Below are positions 8,006 through 17,248 of a stretch of 64,000 nt of DNA, one piece after another. Positions within the stretch are counted from its first letter, which is position 1. Each line of letters opens with the position of its first letter. The notes below the pieces were generated by a model. The model was not told the origin of the DNA, searched no databases, and worked only from the letters and a program-made list of their open reading frames with translations. This DNA comes from CAG-882 sp050874385 (GTDB lineage Bacteria; Bacillota; Clostridia; Lachnospirales; Lachnospiraceae). The translations under genes were made by a program, and so were the position numbers. The DNA is taken from contig JBNMKO010000008.1 of assembly GCA_050874385.1 (NCBI GenBank), positions 1-64,000 on the forward strand. Direction: 5' to 3'.

Positions 8006-11000
8006 TCAGGTATATATGCCATCTGGCGATAAATGATTTTTTATCTGAGTTTGTTTGCGTGCATTTTCAAGGTCACCAATTTTTTCATAATAACTGATTA
8101 ACTGGTCACAGATATTTATACGCTCATTTTTTTTATAATCTATTGGCAGGTCATCAATCTGTTGGGATTTGATAAGCCAATAGATATGCTTGTCACTATT
8201 GGTTGAGTTACACATGGTAATTATGGCAATGGCGAGTTTAAGTTTATTTTTTGAAGAAAATGAAAGGAAAAGTTGTTCTAATTTATCCCACATTTTTGAT
8301 ACCAATAAACTGTTTTTTTCATTTAATAAAAATAATTCTATAATTTCACACAAGGTGTTTATGTTGGATGGTACACATGATTCTAGTGCTTCAAAACAGC
8401 ATTTTGAGATGTCTGTATATGCTCCAACATGAATATAGTATTCGCATAGGTTTTTTAGGATATTTATAGAATGATGGGTTAGTTCAGTATTAATTCTGTT
8501 TTTGATATCCGTTGCCATAGTCTGCGCCTCAGAATAACGGTTGGCTTTTAAATATTTGTTTATATAGTCAAACCAGATATCCTCATAAATATAAGAATGA
8601 GAGGGTGCTTCATATTTTGCCAATAAATAATAGTTTATTTCTGAAGCGTAAGTTGACGAACCGGTAGTTTCATCAAATCTATTCATAGAATATGCGGTAC
8701 GATAGTCATTGACGCCAAAGGCATATTTACCGTTTTCTGAAGCGTTCTTATAGTATATTGAGGAAGAAGAAATTTCATTTTCATAGAAAAACTCGGCTAT
8801 GGCTAAATTGGCATAATACTTATTTGTGTAATCATCCGATGGAATAATGTTACTTATTAATTCATTGTAAAGATAACCTTCAGGTTTTATTTCGTCCATG
8901 CTTTCAGATAATTTATTCATTTGACTGGATATTATGTTCCCGAATGGCAGCCATCCTTTGGCATTGTCGACAAAGGAAGATATGCCCTTAGTTATTTCTC
9001 TTTTTTTGTCAGAAAAAGGTAATTTGAAATTATCAGGTTCACAAAAGGCGGACGCAAAAGTAATATATATATTTTTGTTCGAACTGTAGATTTTAGCTAA
9101 TGATATAAATTCGTTTGCGATTTCTTTGTCACGCGTGTTGAAGTGACAATTAAGAAATTTGTACGTTTCTCGGATTAGTTCGCTTTGAAGGGTTTCTGCT
9201 GTATTTATAGACGATTTAAGCAGTAGCGAATAAGCTTTAAAAATGTCTAAACAGTTATCTAATGGATCTTCAGAAAGCCTGCACTTCCAATATGAAATAG
9301 AAAGTCTGGCATATTTTTTAGCCTCATCAATTTTAGGAGGAATTGAATATAGACTATTTTGGGCTAATTGAAGGTAATTATATCCGTTATCTTCTCCTAT
9401 CATGAGTTCGTTTGCTATTTCTTTTTTGTCTGCCGTAGAAGAATATATTGATATTAACTGGGTGCGGATATATGGAGGAAGAAAATCTTTATTTGACTTC
9501 CAATGTGCAAGTATTTCATCGGCAAGCTGAAGGATATCCTCAAATGGTACGGCATCAACTTCCATTGCATTGAGTAGGTCGGATTTCTTTTCATAGTAAT
9601 CAGGATTTTGCAGGGTATTATCAATATATATTTTTATGGAGTTGTCGGCATCTTCAATATATTTGTTTTCCTCGACTGAACTGCATAATGGACTTACTAT
9701 ATCGCCATATATGTCACACAATTGTTTGGAAATATGCCTTTTTAGTTCAAATGTAATCTCATCTGAACGATTATAGGCTTCCAGTAAATATGTTTGAGTT
9801 AAATTCCACAATAATTGCGCATCCGTATCATTGTCAAAATAGCATGATAAAGAATAATCATAGGTAAGCTTTTTACACAGACAAGCCGCTTTGGCGATTT
9901 CTTCTACAGAAAAATTTTTAATATTGTTCTTTATTTCTGTTAGTATAGTGATAAATTTATCTATCTGGTTACTTTCCTCCTCAAATGAATATTTAGAACT
10001 AAAGTAACTGAGATAGCATAATGCGAGTTGTAGTAAGTAATTGTTGTGCTGATCGATATATTTTGTACCCTCAATGATGAGCGGCAATAAAGGTTTTATA
10101 ATTTTGGAGGAAGAGTATACTTGAGCTCTGGTAATTGTGTATTGAGCTAAAAGGTATGCATATGAAACTGACATGCCATGTATTCTTGGTATAATATGAT
10201 CACAGACATCAATTCGATGTTTTACCGTAAGCATACGATTAGTGTCATTTGTCAATGGTAATATATTAATGTATTCGCTAAGTGAACAGAGCAGATTATC
10301 TATTTGCTTGACTGTAGGTTTAAGGTGATTAAGGACTCTGTCAATAATCAATGGGTGCAAAGCGATTGTCGATGAAAAATGATCTTCTGTAATAAGTCCA
10401 CGTTCGATTAATGAAAATAATGATTTTTTTGAATATATTCCACACCATTTTAAAAATAAATCAATATCAATGCTGTTTATTGTAATAACTGAAAGATTGA
10501 CAAGTATATTTTGCTCATCTTCACTGAAACATGACATATCAAAAAGTGCATCAATATGATTTTGTATAGAGCGATTATTAAGTTGTCTATCTTTACTTTG
10601 CTTGATGCGCTCATCAGTTATTTCCTGTATTTCGAACTGCTGAAATTTATGGAATATTTCCGATAATGTAATTGAAGTATAATTAACTAATTTGCTTATT
10701 AACTCAGTTGTAAGGGTATGGTGGGAAATTAAATGTATAATTTGTTCAAGAACTTCATTGTCTGCATCACTTATTTTCCTGGTACAAAAAGAATAAAATA
10801 ATTTTTTACATTCATTTAGCCCATATATATCAATTGATATTGCGTTTTCAAATGTTTTTGTACTTCTGGTTGTAATAATTTTTTTGCAAGGCAGATTAAA
10901 CCATTCTTTTATCTGCTCATCAACAAATTCATTGCAATTATCAATTATTAACAATAATTTACTTGAGCAGAGCGACTTAAAACATTCCATTTTGCGGTTA

Positions 11001-12211
11001 TAGTATTTGGCATCAGATTCTCCGTTTTTGCGCGAAAAGTTGGCAATTGAAAAAATATTATCATTGCACAAAAGAGATGTGAAAGAGTCAGAATACTGCG
11101 CAAAAATGATTGTATCATATTCGTTTTTGTGAATTTTAGCATACTGCGTTGCAAGCGTACTTTTACCATTACCACCAAGACCGGATAATATAACATTATT
11201 ACTCATTGTTAGTGCATGTTCTATCTGCGTTAATTCCTGTGTTCGTCCAATAAACATGTTAAATGGAGTAGAAAAATGCTGTTCAAGGTAAGGAATTTTT
11301 ACATCTGACAAGTCTATTAACTTTTTTAAGGAGTCAAGTAATTCTTCACCTGTTTCAAATCTGTCCTCGATGTATATGCATAATGTTTTTTTAAAAAAAG
11401 TACAGAGTTCATTAAAAAAGGTCTCATCAGTTCCAAAAAGTATACTGGAGGCTTCATCAATATCCCAATCACTAAAACTGCTGCAATCGGTGATGATATC
11501 AGGCTTTCTGCCAAATACCTTCTCAAATATAATTGCACCAATCGAAAAGTAATCCGATTTTTCACTGATTTTGGCTTTGTTTGTCAGTTCCGGAGCAGAA
11601 TATCCTTTAGATGATATTATAGTAACATTTTGAGTTATAAGATCAGATTTATTTATTATACTGTCAAAGTCAAAAAGAAGTGCTTTATATTCAGCCGCTG
11701 TTTTCAGGCAATATATATTTTCAGGCTTTATATCCAAGTGTAAAAAACCATTTTCATGGTAGGAAATGATATTTTTGGCAACCTGATAGATTATTTTCAG
11801 AAAATCCTGAATATTGGATAAGATTAAATCGTTTAGGCAGATTCCGTTTAAGTAATCCATAACTGAGTAAAGCGTATTGTTTGTCTGAACAATGTCTGAA
11901 AGAGCAAATGTAGAGTTTGTTAAATTATCAATTAATCTAATATTTTTCTGAACGCAGGCGGCATTTTTAAATCGACTTATATATTTTTCCGGGATTTGTC
12001 CGGATAGGCTCCCATCATCTAGACGGAAGCAGTCAGTGTTTTGGGGAAACAACTCTTTAATGCGTAACCGGTGAAAAACATATTGCCGGTCAACATAATG
12101 GGCATTATAAACAATACTGCCGCCGCCAAAGCCGATAATATCGTCAATTATTAAATCATGTTCTGAAAGGTGAAGTATATATCCTTTTTCTAATGGGGTA
12201 CGGGTTTTCAT
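8006..12211 (-). CDS. Ser/Thr protein kinase - STAND (NB-ARC-like) ATPase - helical-repeat protein
   Basis: This 1401-residue protein has three parts. A protein kinase domain (about 10-300) has the Gly-rich loop GFGGGSIVY at 27-35, Lys52, the catalytic loop HLDIKPEN at 158-165 and DFD at 181-183 in place of DFG, so the catalytic residues are present. A STAND-type ATPase follows with an FIGR entry motif near 320, P-loop GLGGNGKST at 344-352 and Walker B LLLIIDN near 419-425. The remaining 850 or so residues are alpha-helical and rich in TPR-like segments. The start has GGAGG upstream. The gene begins within 2 bases of the preceding gene's stop codon, so the two are probably translationally coupled. 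The architecture suggests a sensor repeat domain controlling a kinase output, as in STAND defence or signalling proteins (inference). Low GC relative to the flanks suggests acquisition. Confidence 0.8.
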   Translation of the reverse strand: MKTRTPLEKGYILHLSEHDLIIDDIIGFGGGSIVYNAHYVDRQYVFHRLRIKELFPQNTDCFRLDDGSLSGQIPEKYISRFKNAACVQKNIRLIDNLTNSTFALSDIVQTNNTLYSVMDYLNGICLNDLILSNIQDFLKIIYQVAKNIISYHENGFLHLDIKPENIYCLKTAAEYKALLFDFDSIINKSDLITQNVTIISSKGYSAPELTNKAKISEKSDYFSIGAIIFEKVFGRKPDIITDCSSFSDWDIDEASSILFGTDETFFNELCTFFKKTLCIYIEDRFETGEELLDSLKKLIDLSDVKIPYLEQHFSTPFNMFIGRTQELTQIEHALTMSNNVILSGLGGNGKSTLATQYAKIHKNEYDTIIFAQYSDSFTSLLCNDNIFSIANFSRKNGESDAKYYNRKMECFKSLCSSKLLLIIDNCNEFVDEQIKEWFNLPCKKIITTRSTKTFENAISIDIYGLNECKKLFYSFCTRKISDADNEVLEQIIHLISHHTLTTELISKLVNYTSITLSEIFHKFQQFEIQEITDERIKQSKDRQLNNRSIQNHIDALFDMSCFSEDEQNILVNLSVITINSIDIDLFLKWCGIYSKKSLFSLIERGLITEDHFSSTIALHPLIIDRVLNHLKPTVKQIDNLLCSLSEYINILPLTNDTNRMLTVKHRIDVCDHIIPRIHGMSVSYAYLLAQYTITRAQVYSSSKIIKPLLPLIIEGTKYIDQHNNYLLQLALCYLSYFSSKYSFEEESNQIDKFITILTEIKNNIKNFSVEEIAKAACLCKKLTYDYSLSCYFDNDTDAQLLWNLTQTYLLEAYNRSDEITFELKRHISKQLCDIYGDIVSPLCSSVEENKYIEDADNSIKIYIDNTLQNPDYYEKKSDLLNAMEVDAVPFEDILQLADEILAHWKSNKDFLPPYIRTQLISIYSSTADKKEIANELMIGEDNGYNYLQLAQNSLYSIPPKIDEAKKYARLSISYWKCRLSEDPLDNCLDIFKAYSLLLKSSINTAETLQSELIRETYKFLNCHFNTRDKEIANEFISLAKIYSSNKNIYITFASAFCEPDNFKLPFSDKKREITKGISSFVDNAKGWLPFGNIISSQMNKLSESMDEIKPEGYLYNELISNIIPSDDYTNKYYANLAIAEFFYENEISSSSIYYKNASENGKYAFGVNDYRTAYSMNRFDETTGSSTYASEINYYLLAKYEAPSHSYIYEDIWFDYINKYLKANRYSEAQTMATDIKNRINTELTHHSINILKNLCEYYIHVGAYTDISKCCFEALESCVPSNINTLCEIIELFLLNEKNSLLVSKMWDKLEQLFLSFSSKNKLKLAIAIITMCNSTNSDKHIYWLIKSQQIDDLPIDYKKNERINICDQLISYYEKIGDLENARKQTQIKNHLSPDGIYT

Positions 12212-12212
12212 A

Positions 12213-13355
12213 TCATTCCTCCGATATGTATAATGAAGTTATGCCATAATCTGTCAATTTATCATTGGTAAGTAATATGATTTTTGCAGAGAGCTGGGCT
12301 ATCTGCTCGAAATAAGGGTCATCTTCGCTGAAATTATTGAATATCAAGAGTGTATTTTCCTGACAAATATCATTAATTATTTTTAGCTGATGAAAAAATG
12401 TACTATCTCCTGATGAATTGGAAATAGCGACTGATTCGATTCCGGAGCGTATGCTTTCGGTACAATCGATATAGCCAACATGCACAAAATAGTCTGATTT
12501 ACAATTAATAGCGGTGTTTCTGGATATATCATTGCAGGGATATAAAGCAATAATGTCAGAATTTGTAAATGCTTTTTGAATTGAGTTAATTAGTGTTTTG
12601 TTTATATTTTTCGAGTTTATTTGAGGTAGTAAAGAAAAGTATGGCTGGGCAGTCATGTTGGCAAATTGTGATGCAAGGGCAGAGCATTGATCCCAATCTG
12701 TTGCTGATTTAGCATTTACTAATTGAGAGATTAACTCATTCAAAATATTTTCTTTTTTAGGATGTAAGTGTTGCCTGCTAAGCAGTGCATTAAAAGTAAT
12801 AAGGTCACAAGGCAGTATTTTCGTGTTTGTAACTTTGAATAAAATAAACTTTGCCAGTGAATAGCCCAATGAGCTCCTTTTATAGGACGTAGTAATATAC
12901 ATGATATGTATGGCACCTGGGCTGGATGATTCTATTAAAACATCATCTAGTGAAAAACTGGCAGAATTATTCAGTTTTGCAATCATGCCAGCCGCATGGC
13001 AGATAGATGAGATAGACAGCATAATCTCATCAAGCCCAAAACAATCATAAATACTTTTGCATTTATAGAGCGTTGACAAAGCGATGATTGTTCCGTCGGT
13101 ATCTTTTATTTGATAATTTGGAATATAGTTGCATAAGGAAGTGTCGGCGGCAAGCTGTATCGTTACTCGGATATCGTTGAGGAAAAGCTCTTTCCTGTAA
13201 TAAAATACTTTTTCAAGATTATTATACGGAATTAGTCTGTTGTCTGACTTTGCCGATAAATCCGTAGGGTAGAATGATAGTATGAATTGTGATTCAAATT
13301 CAGTTAATTCATATCCGGGTGTAGTATTGTTTTTAATAAGCATACATGAATTCAT
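12213..13355 (-). CDS. Unknown protein with a C-terminal degenerate STAND-like segment
   Basis: This 380-residue protein has no signal peptide or membrane segment. No family is recognised over the first 200 residues. The last 100 residues resemble the Walker B/sensor part of bacterial STAND ATPases: HVGYIDCTESIRSGI, then NTLLIFNNFSEDDPYF near residue 334, then AKIILLTNDKLTDYG. No P-loop is visible, so it probably cannot hydrolyse ATP. It starts after GGAGA and sits between the 399-residue gene and the kinase-STAND gene in one operon. A role as partner or regulatory subunit of the kinase-STAND protein is an inference. Confidence 0.6.
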   Translation of the reverse strand: MNSCMLIKNNTTPGYELTEFESQFILSFYPTDLSAKSDNRLIPYNNLEKVFYYRKELFLNDIRVTIQLAADTSLCNYIPNYQIKDTDGTIIALSTLYKCKSIYDCFGLDEIMLSISSICHAAGMIAKLNNSASFSLDDVLIESSSPGAIHIMYITTSYKRSSLGYSLAKFILFKVTNTKILPCDLITFNALLSRQHLHPKKENILNELISQLVNAKSATDWDQCSALASQFANMTAQPYFSLLPQINSKNINKTLINSIQKAFTNSDIIALYPCNDISRNTAINCKSDYFVHVGYIDCTESIRSGIESVAISNSSGDSTFFHQLKIINDICQENTLLIFNNFSEDDPYFEQIAQLSAKIILLTNDKLTDYGITSLYISEE

Positions 13356-13385
13356 TATATCTCCTGCGGGGCAGAATTAATATTG

Positions 13386-14585
13386 TTATATTTCAGGCAT
13401 CATTTCGTCAACTATGTCTCGGAAGTTATCCAAATATAGTGTCGCATAGTCAAATTCATCATCATAACATGCACAATATAAGAATATCCTATCATAAGGA
13501 TTTTTAGGATGGAGTAGTGGCAGACAACATTCTTCTAAAGCTTTCTGTGTTTCTTCAACAAAACGATAAAAATATTTTTTAGATGGCTTATTATACGGAG
13601 TAAAATTGACAAAGGAATTATAAAATATCAGCAAAATAATTGTTTTCCTAAGTAAGTCGGAACTAGGATTTTTGTCATCAGATAGTAAAACGCTGAATTC
13701 CTGCTCCAGAGGAAAATTAGTTACAACTAATGGGTGAGCCTTGGTCTTCATATATTTCTTATATTTTTTTACATCTGTAATTCTTGTTCCACGTCCATAT
13801 ATTGTTCTTAATAGGAATGCATTAGAATTTTTAGATAAACCTTTAATGGCATCTTCATATGCTTCATTTTCAGTTTTTGCATTTTTCTGTGCACGTTTTA
13901 CAAGGTCACGAACCAATTGTTTTGCTCGTCTTAACGATTCGTCTGTTTCAGGTACATTATGAAGTAAGTATTCTTTTAGTTCGTCGACAGTTTCGAGCTG
14001 GCTTAGTCCTTCTGCGATTTCTGTGCTTTGCAGATCATTAGTATCAGAACAGGATTTTCTGTCATCTTTTATCTCACAATCTACTTTTTTTACCCAGTTC
14101 CAATCATATTTGTGCTTTAGTGCAAAATAGGCAATACATTCAGTGGGATTTCTGAAATTGAATGCCCTGATAAAAAGAGCATTCTGCATAAAATCAATAC
14201 TTTGCTCAAGTGTCATATTAAGGGCAAAGCAAATATGAAGGGCATTATGTCTTGAATTTTCAGTATTTAGTGGAATGCGTTCAGCTTTTAGCCAGCTTCT
14301 AATGGTCTGTCCGTCAATTTTTTCCCCGATATTTTCTAATCTCTTTGTGAGAAATAGTGCCTTGGCGTAAGTATCTTCCGGGTCTCCATCATATCCTGCT
14401 TCAATGATTGCAGAACTTAATTTGTGATTGAAATGATAATTAAAGTTTTCTTCACCGTTTTTCTCAAAATCTAAAGGTTTTAAAACGTCAGATATATCAA
14501 TATCATGATTTTGCAGCGATTGATAAATATCCTGAGTCATTTCACCAAAATTGCTTTCCCATTTTTTTATATCAAATTCAGACAT
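13386..14585 (-). CDS. Unknown protein with HTH-like N-terminal region, first gene of kinase-STAND operon
   Basis: This is a 399-residue protein. The start is taken at 14585, behind AAGGATGGG; an upstream in-frame ATG at 14597 overlaps that ribosome site. Residues 90-160 (IDGQTIRSWLKAERIPLN and the following helices) look like a helix-turn-helix/XRE-like fold in which SWLKAERIP would be the recognition-helix region. A Lys/Glu-rich coil follows, and the C-terminus ends in NPYDRIFLYCACYDDEFDYA. From memory, proteins with this type of N- and C-terminus accompany kinases and STAND proteins in gut Firmicutes, but no named family is claimed. It may regulate the operon or serve as its sensing component. 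Confidence 0.6.
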   Translation of the reverse strand: MSEFDIKKWESNFGEMTQDIYQSLQNHDIDISDVLKPLDFEKNGEENFNYHFNHKLSSAIIEAGYDGDPEDTYAKALFLTKRLENIGEKIDGQTIRSWLKAERIPLNTENSRHNALHICFALNMTLEQSIDFMQNALFIRAFNFRNPTECIAYFALKHKYDWNWVKKVDCEIKDDRKSCSDTNDLQSTEIAEGLSQLETVDELKEYLLHNVPETDESLRRAKQLVRDLVKRAQKNAKTENEAYEDAIKGLSKNSNAFLLRTIYGRGTRITDVKKYKKYMKTKAHPLVVTNFPLEQEFSVLLSDDKNPSSDLLRKTIILLIFYNSFVNFTPYNKPSKKYFYRFVEETQKALEECCLPLLHPKNPYDRIFLYCACYDDEFDYATLYLDNFRDIVDEMMPEI

Positions 14586-14742
14586 AATTCTGCCCATCCT
14601 TTATTATTTATATTTGTCTGAATTATATCATATTACATAGGCGCAAGCAATATAAAACGTGAGGACACTATATAGAGTACTAGATAAACTTACCAAGGAT
14701 GTAAAAATGTTTTGAGTATATATTACTTTGCTGAATTTAGAG

Positions 14743-14876
14743 ATAATGTAAAAAGCATGTTTGCTAAAATTGTTTTTACAATCATGCCTGCTAAAACGAT
14801 TTTTACACCTGTGTCCTATATGTGTGTTAAAGTGGTATATGTGCTGAACAATACATGCACAACAAGAGGAGGAATG
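14743..14876 (+). repeat. Leader repeat, copy 1
   Basis: This 134-base element is repeated at 16978-17084. Both copies contain aaaaagcatgtttg near the start and tgtgctgaacaatacatgc near the end, followed by acaacaagaggagg and an ATG. Copy 1 carries a 27-base internal near-duplication (gctaaaattgtttttaca, then gctaaaacgatttttaca), so the reading frame is kept: a 59-codon frame at 14757-14936 starts MFAKIVFT. The element ends in a strong ribosome site followed by a short frame (MYKRVHLESY...) that stops at 14936. The rest of 14586-15040 holds only a minimal frame, MKKY, with a good ribosome site at 14986. Confidence 0.75.
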
Positions 14877-15040
14877 TATAAAAGAGTGCATTTAGAGAGC
14901 TATGCACCAATAGTTTTCTATATGCAAGTATTATAACAGAGAAAAACATATATTTCAAGAAATTTAAAAGGAAAGGAATTTATTTATGAAAAAATATTGA
15001 AGTATAAGTGATAAATGAGCAAAAGAATAGGATGGTGACT

Positions 15041-16816
15041 ATGGATAAAATTATCTTAAAAGAAATAGGGAATAATGAAATAGCAGTTATAAAGGATATC
15101 AGGGATTTGCTGGATATTGATTTAAATCAGGCAAAGGATATTGTGGATAATGTTAAATCGGGAACCGAATTTGAATTATATGTTAAGGATGCAAAATTTG
15201 CCATGGATATATTGAGTTCGGATGGCGCGATAGTGTATGTGGAAGGTGATGAGACAACCGGCATTGAAGGTAGTAAAGAAAATTCTAATGAGAAAAACGC
15301 GGCAAGCACCAATAATAACGCAAACGAGAAAAACGTAACAAGCAGCAATAGTAAAGCAAAAAATGATGACATAATATACTACAAGCGTGAACATGAACAA
15401 AAGATATGCAGTATAGTCAATCGGTTTTATGGAAAAAGGGAAACTTTTTTCTATTTAGGGTTTGAGATGTTTGTTTTTTGGATAGGGTATGTGTTTATAG
15501 ATTCGTTTTCCAGATATCATGGGAATATATTTGATAAATATAATTGGGTTACTAAGGCATATGTTCATATTAATTCAAATGTGGAAGTTGTCGGTGGGAT
15601 ATGTATTTTATTTGAAATAGTTGGTTGTATTCTTGGAATGTTGAGCAGCTCGCGTATTACACTTACAGATAATAAAGTATATGGCAAATCAAGTCTTAAT
15701 TATAGATTTAATATATCGTTAGGGGATATAAAGGAAATAAGGTTTAATGAAAAATTTAATAAACTGGAGATTCAAAAAGGTGATGATACAACTAAATTAC
15801 TATTCATCAAGTCAGGTAATGAGCTGAAGGAAAAGATAGATGATGCGGTATATCGGTATAACAATTTAGGTGGCAGGTATCAGGAGACAAGGTTTGAAGA
15901 TGAAAAGAGAAGACCGTTTTGGAAAACTCTTTTGAGCATAGTTTTGAATCTGTTCTCGGTTTATTTAGTATATATATATCTTTTTGCAATTCCGGATGTA
16001 AATGGACTAAGTTTAAAGGATGCTGAGAAAAAATTGGCAAGGAGAGGAATTCCATATACGAAGGTAGCTGAGTTTCCTACATTTACATTGTATGATAAAG
16101 GGGATGTATGCGATGATGGTGGGGCTGCTTACCTGCCTATAGCATCAGTGGATTCGGTTGTACTGACGTATATTGGAGGAGTAACACAAGAACAGTTAAA
16201 CAGTCTTCCGGGCAAAACATTAGACGAGGCTTGTGAGATGATGGAAGAAGCAGGATGTGAGCTATATTATTACGAAACATATAGCGATACTGTTCCAGAA
16301 GGGTGTGTGATTACATGGGAAAATTACCCCGATGATTATTCAGGAGCATCTTATATTGTGGCAGTAAGTCAGGGGAAGGAACCGAATAATAATAGTAATG
16401 GTTTTTTAAATCTTTGGCAGCAACCATCGTCAGGAGCTAATTCAAATAATAATGGAAATAGTGGTTCTTCATCTTCAAAGAAAAATGAAGTTGATGGGTG
16501 GAATATTGATATAGTGTCAAGTACTCTGAAAGATGATTGGGATTTTGGGTATAATTCTTTTTCCACCAGGTCTCCATGGTACATACATTTTATATGTGAA
16601 TGCAGCGATGCGGCAGCACGTGCGGATATGTACTATGTGGTAGAAGGTTCGTATGGAAATGGATTTGATGGTACAATTGAAGATGTTGAAGATGGAGACA
16701 GATGGTATTTGGAAGTTCCGGTAGATACTTTTGATGATGGCGAAGATGTTGTGATAACGGTTTATATTGATGGCGAAGAAAACAATAGTGAGGACATTTG
16801 GATTAATTGGAATTAA
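15041..16816 (+). CDS. Membrane protein with L7/L12-C-like, PH-like and PASTA domains
   Basis: This 591-residue protein starts at ATG 15041 behind AGGATGG. Residues 1-68 resemble the C-terminal domain of ribosomal protein L7/L12 (LKEIGNNEIAVIKDIRDLL, then an AKDIVDN helix). After an Asn/Ser-rich linker there are two membrane segments (about 135-155 and 182-201), a bacterial PH-like segment (about 204-275), a third membrane segment (293-316) and two PASTA-like repeats (about 317-450: IPDVNGLSLKDAEKKLARRG, LPGKTLDEACEMMEEAGC). A second Asn/Gly/Ser linker leads to an acidic C-terminal domain outside the cell. PASTA repeats usually bind peptidoglycan or mediate surface contacts. The combination is unfamiliar. 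It lies between two copies of a leader repeat. Confidence 0.75.
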   Translation: MDKIILKEIGNNEIAVIKDIRDLLDIDLNQAKDIVDNVKSGTEFELYVKDAKFAMDILSSDGAIVYVEGDETTGIEGSKENSNEKNAASTNNNANEKNVTSSNSKAKNDDIIYYKREHEQKICSIVNRFYGKRETFFYLGFEMFVFWIGYVFIDSFSRYHGNIFDKYNWVTKAYVHINSNVEVVGGICILFEIVGCILGMLSSSRITLTDNKVYGKSSLNYRFNISLGDIKEIRFNEKFNKLEIQKGDDTTKLLFIKSGNELKEKIDDAVYRYNNLGGRYQETRFEDEKRRPFWKTLLSIVLNLFSVYLVYIYLFAIPDVNGLSLKDAEKKLARRGIPYTKVAEFPTFTLYDKGDVCDDGGAAYLPIASVDSVVLTYIGGVTQEQLNSLPGKTLDEACEMMEEAGCELYYYETYSDTVPEGCVITWENYPDDYSGASYIVAVSQGKEPNNNSNGFLNLWQQPSSGANSNNNGNSGSSSSKKNEVDGWNIDIVSSTLKDDWDFGYNSFSTRSPWYIHFICECSDAAARADMYYVVEGSYGNGFDGTIEDVEDGDRWYLEVPVDTFDDGEDVVITVYIDGEENNSEDIWINWN

Positions 16817-16852
16817 TAACGTTGATGCCAAATGCCAACTTATAAGTTTATC

Positions 16853-16896
16853 CTGTAGAGCTATACGACTGTCACAACATTAGTATAGTTCTACAG
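16853..16896 (+). terminator. Hairpin downstream of the PASTA protein gene
   Basis: The arms ctgtagagctatac and gtatagttctacag form a 14-bp stem with one G-U pair and a 16-base loop. No clear T-tract follows, so it could be a weak terminator or an RNA-processing or protein-binding structure. Confidence 0.45.
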
Positions 16897-16977
16897 ATAG
16901 CTTATTGACATGGGTTTGTTGGTTCGTATGAGGGAAGAATATGGGTTCAGCAATGCCGGAAATAAAGTGGTGTAGAA

Positions 16978-17084
16978 ATAATATAAAAAGCATGTTTGTT
17001 AAAATCATTTTTACAGGTGTGTCCTATATATGTGTTAAGATGGTATATGTGCTGAACAATACATGCACAACAAGAGGAGGGATG
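16978..17084 (+). repeat. Leader repeat, copy 2
   Basis: This 107-base copy of the element at 14743-14876 lacks one 27-base internal unit. It keeps the same reading frame: a 35-codon frame at 16992-17099 begins MFVKIIFTGVSYICVKMVYV. It ends in agaggagggATG, and the frame then stops after a few codons. No full gene follows directly; the next real start is 17249. Confidence 0.75.
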
Positions 17085-17178
17085 CGCAATGATTGCTGAT
17101 AAATAGTTATGAGATAATAGACAATAACAAAAGATTTGATATGAAAAATTACAAAGTATTCATATTTGTGATTAGCCT

Positions 17179-17204
17179 GTCAAAAGTAACCCAACCTTTT
17201 GACA
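17179..17204 (+). promoter_or_regulatory. Inverted repeat upstream of the glycine-zipper operon
   Basis: TGTCAAAAG and CTTTTGACA form a perfect 9-bp inverted repeat around an 8-base centre, about 45 bases before the 17249 start. It could be an operator or a small hairpin. Confidence 0.4.
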
Positions 17205-17248
17205 CCCATATCATTTGTATTATTTGCATATAAAAATGAGGCGATTTT

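Noticed and set aside
14712..14936. 74-codon frame over leader repeat copy 1 as a protein gene
   Set aside because: No ribosome site for its start, and part of the frame is a simple internal duplication. The region is reported as a repeat; its frame conservation is only flagged as an observation.
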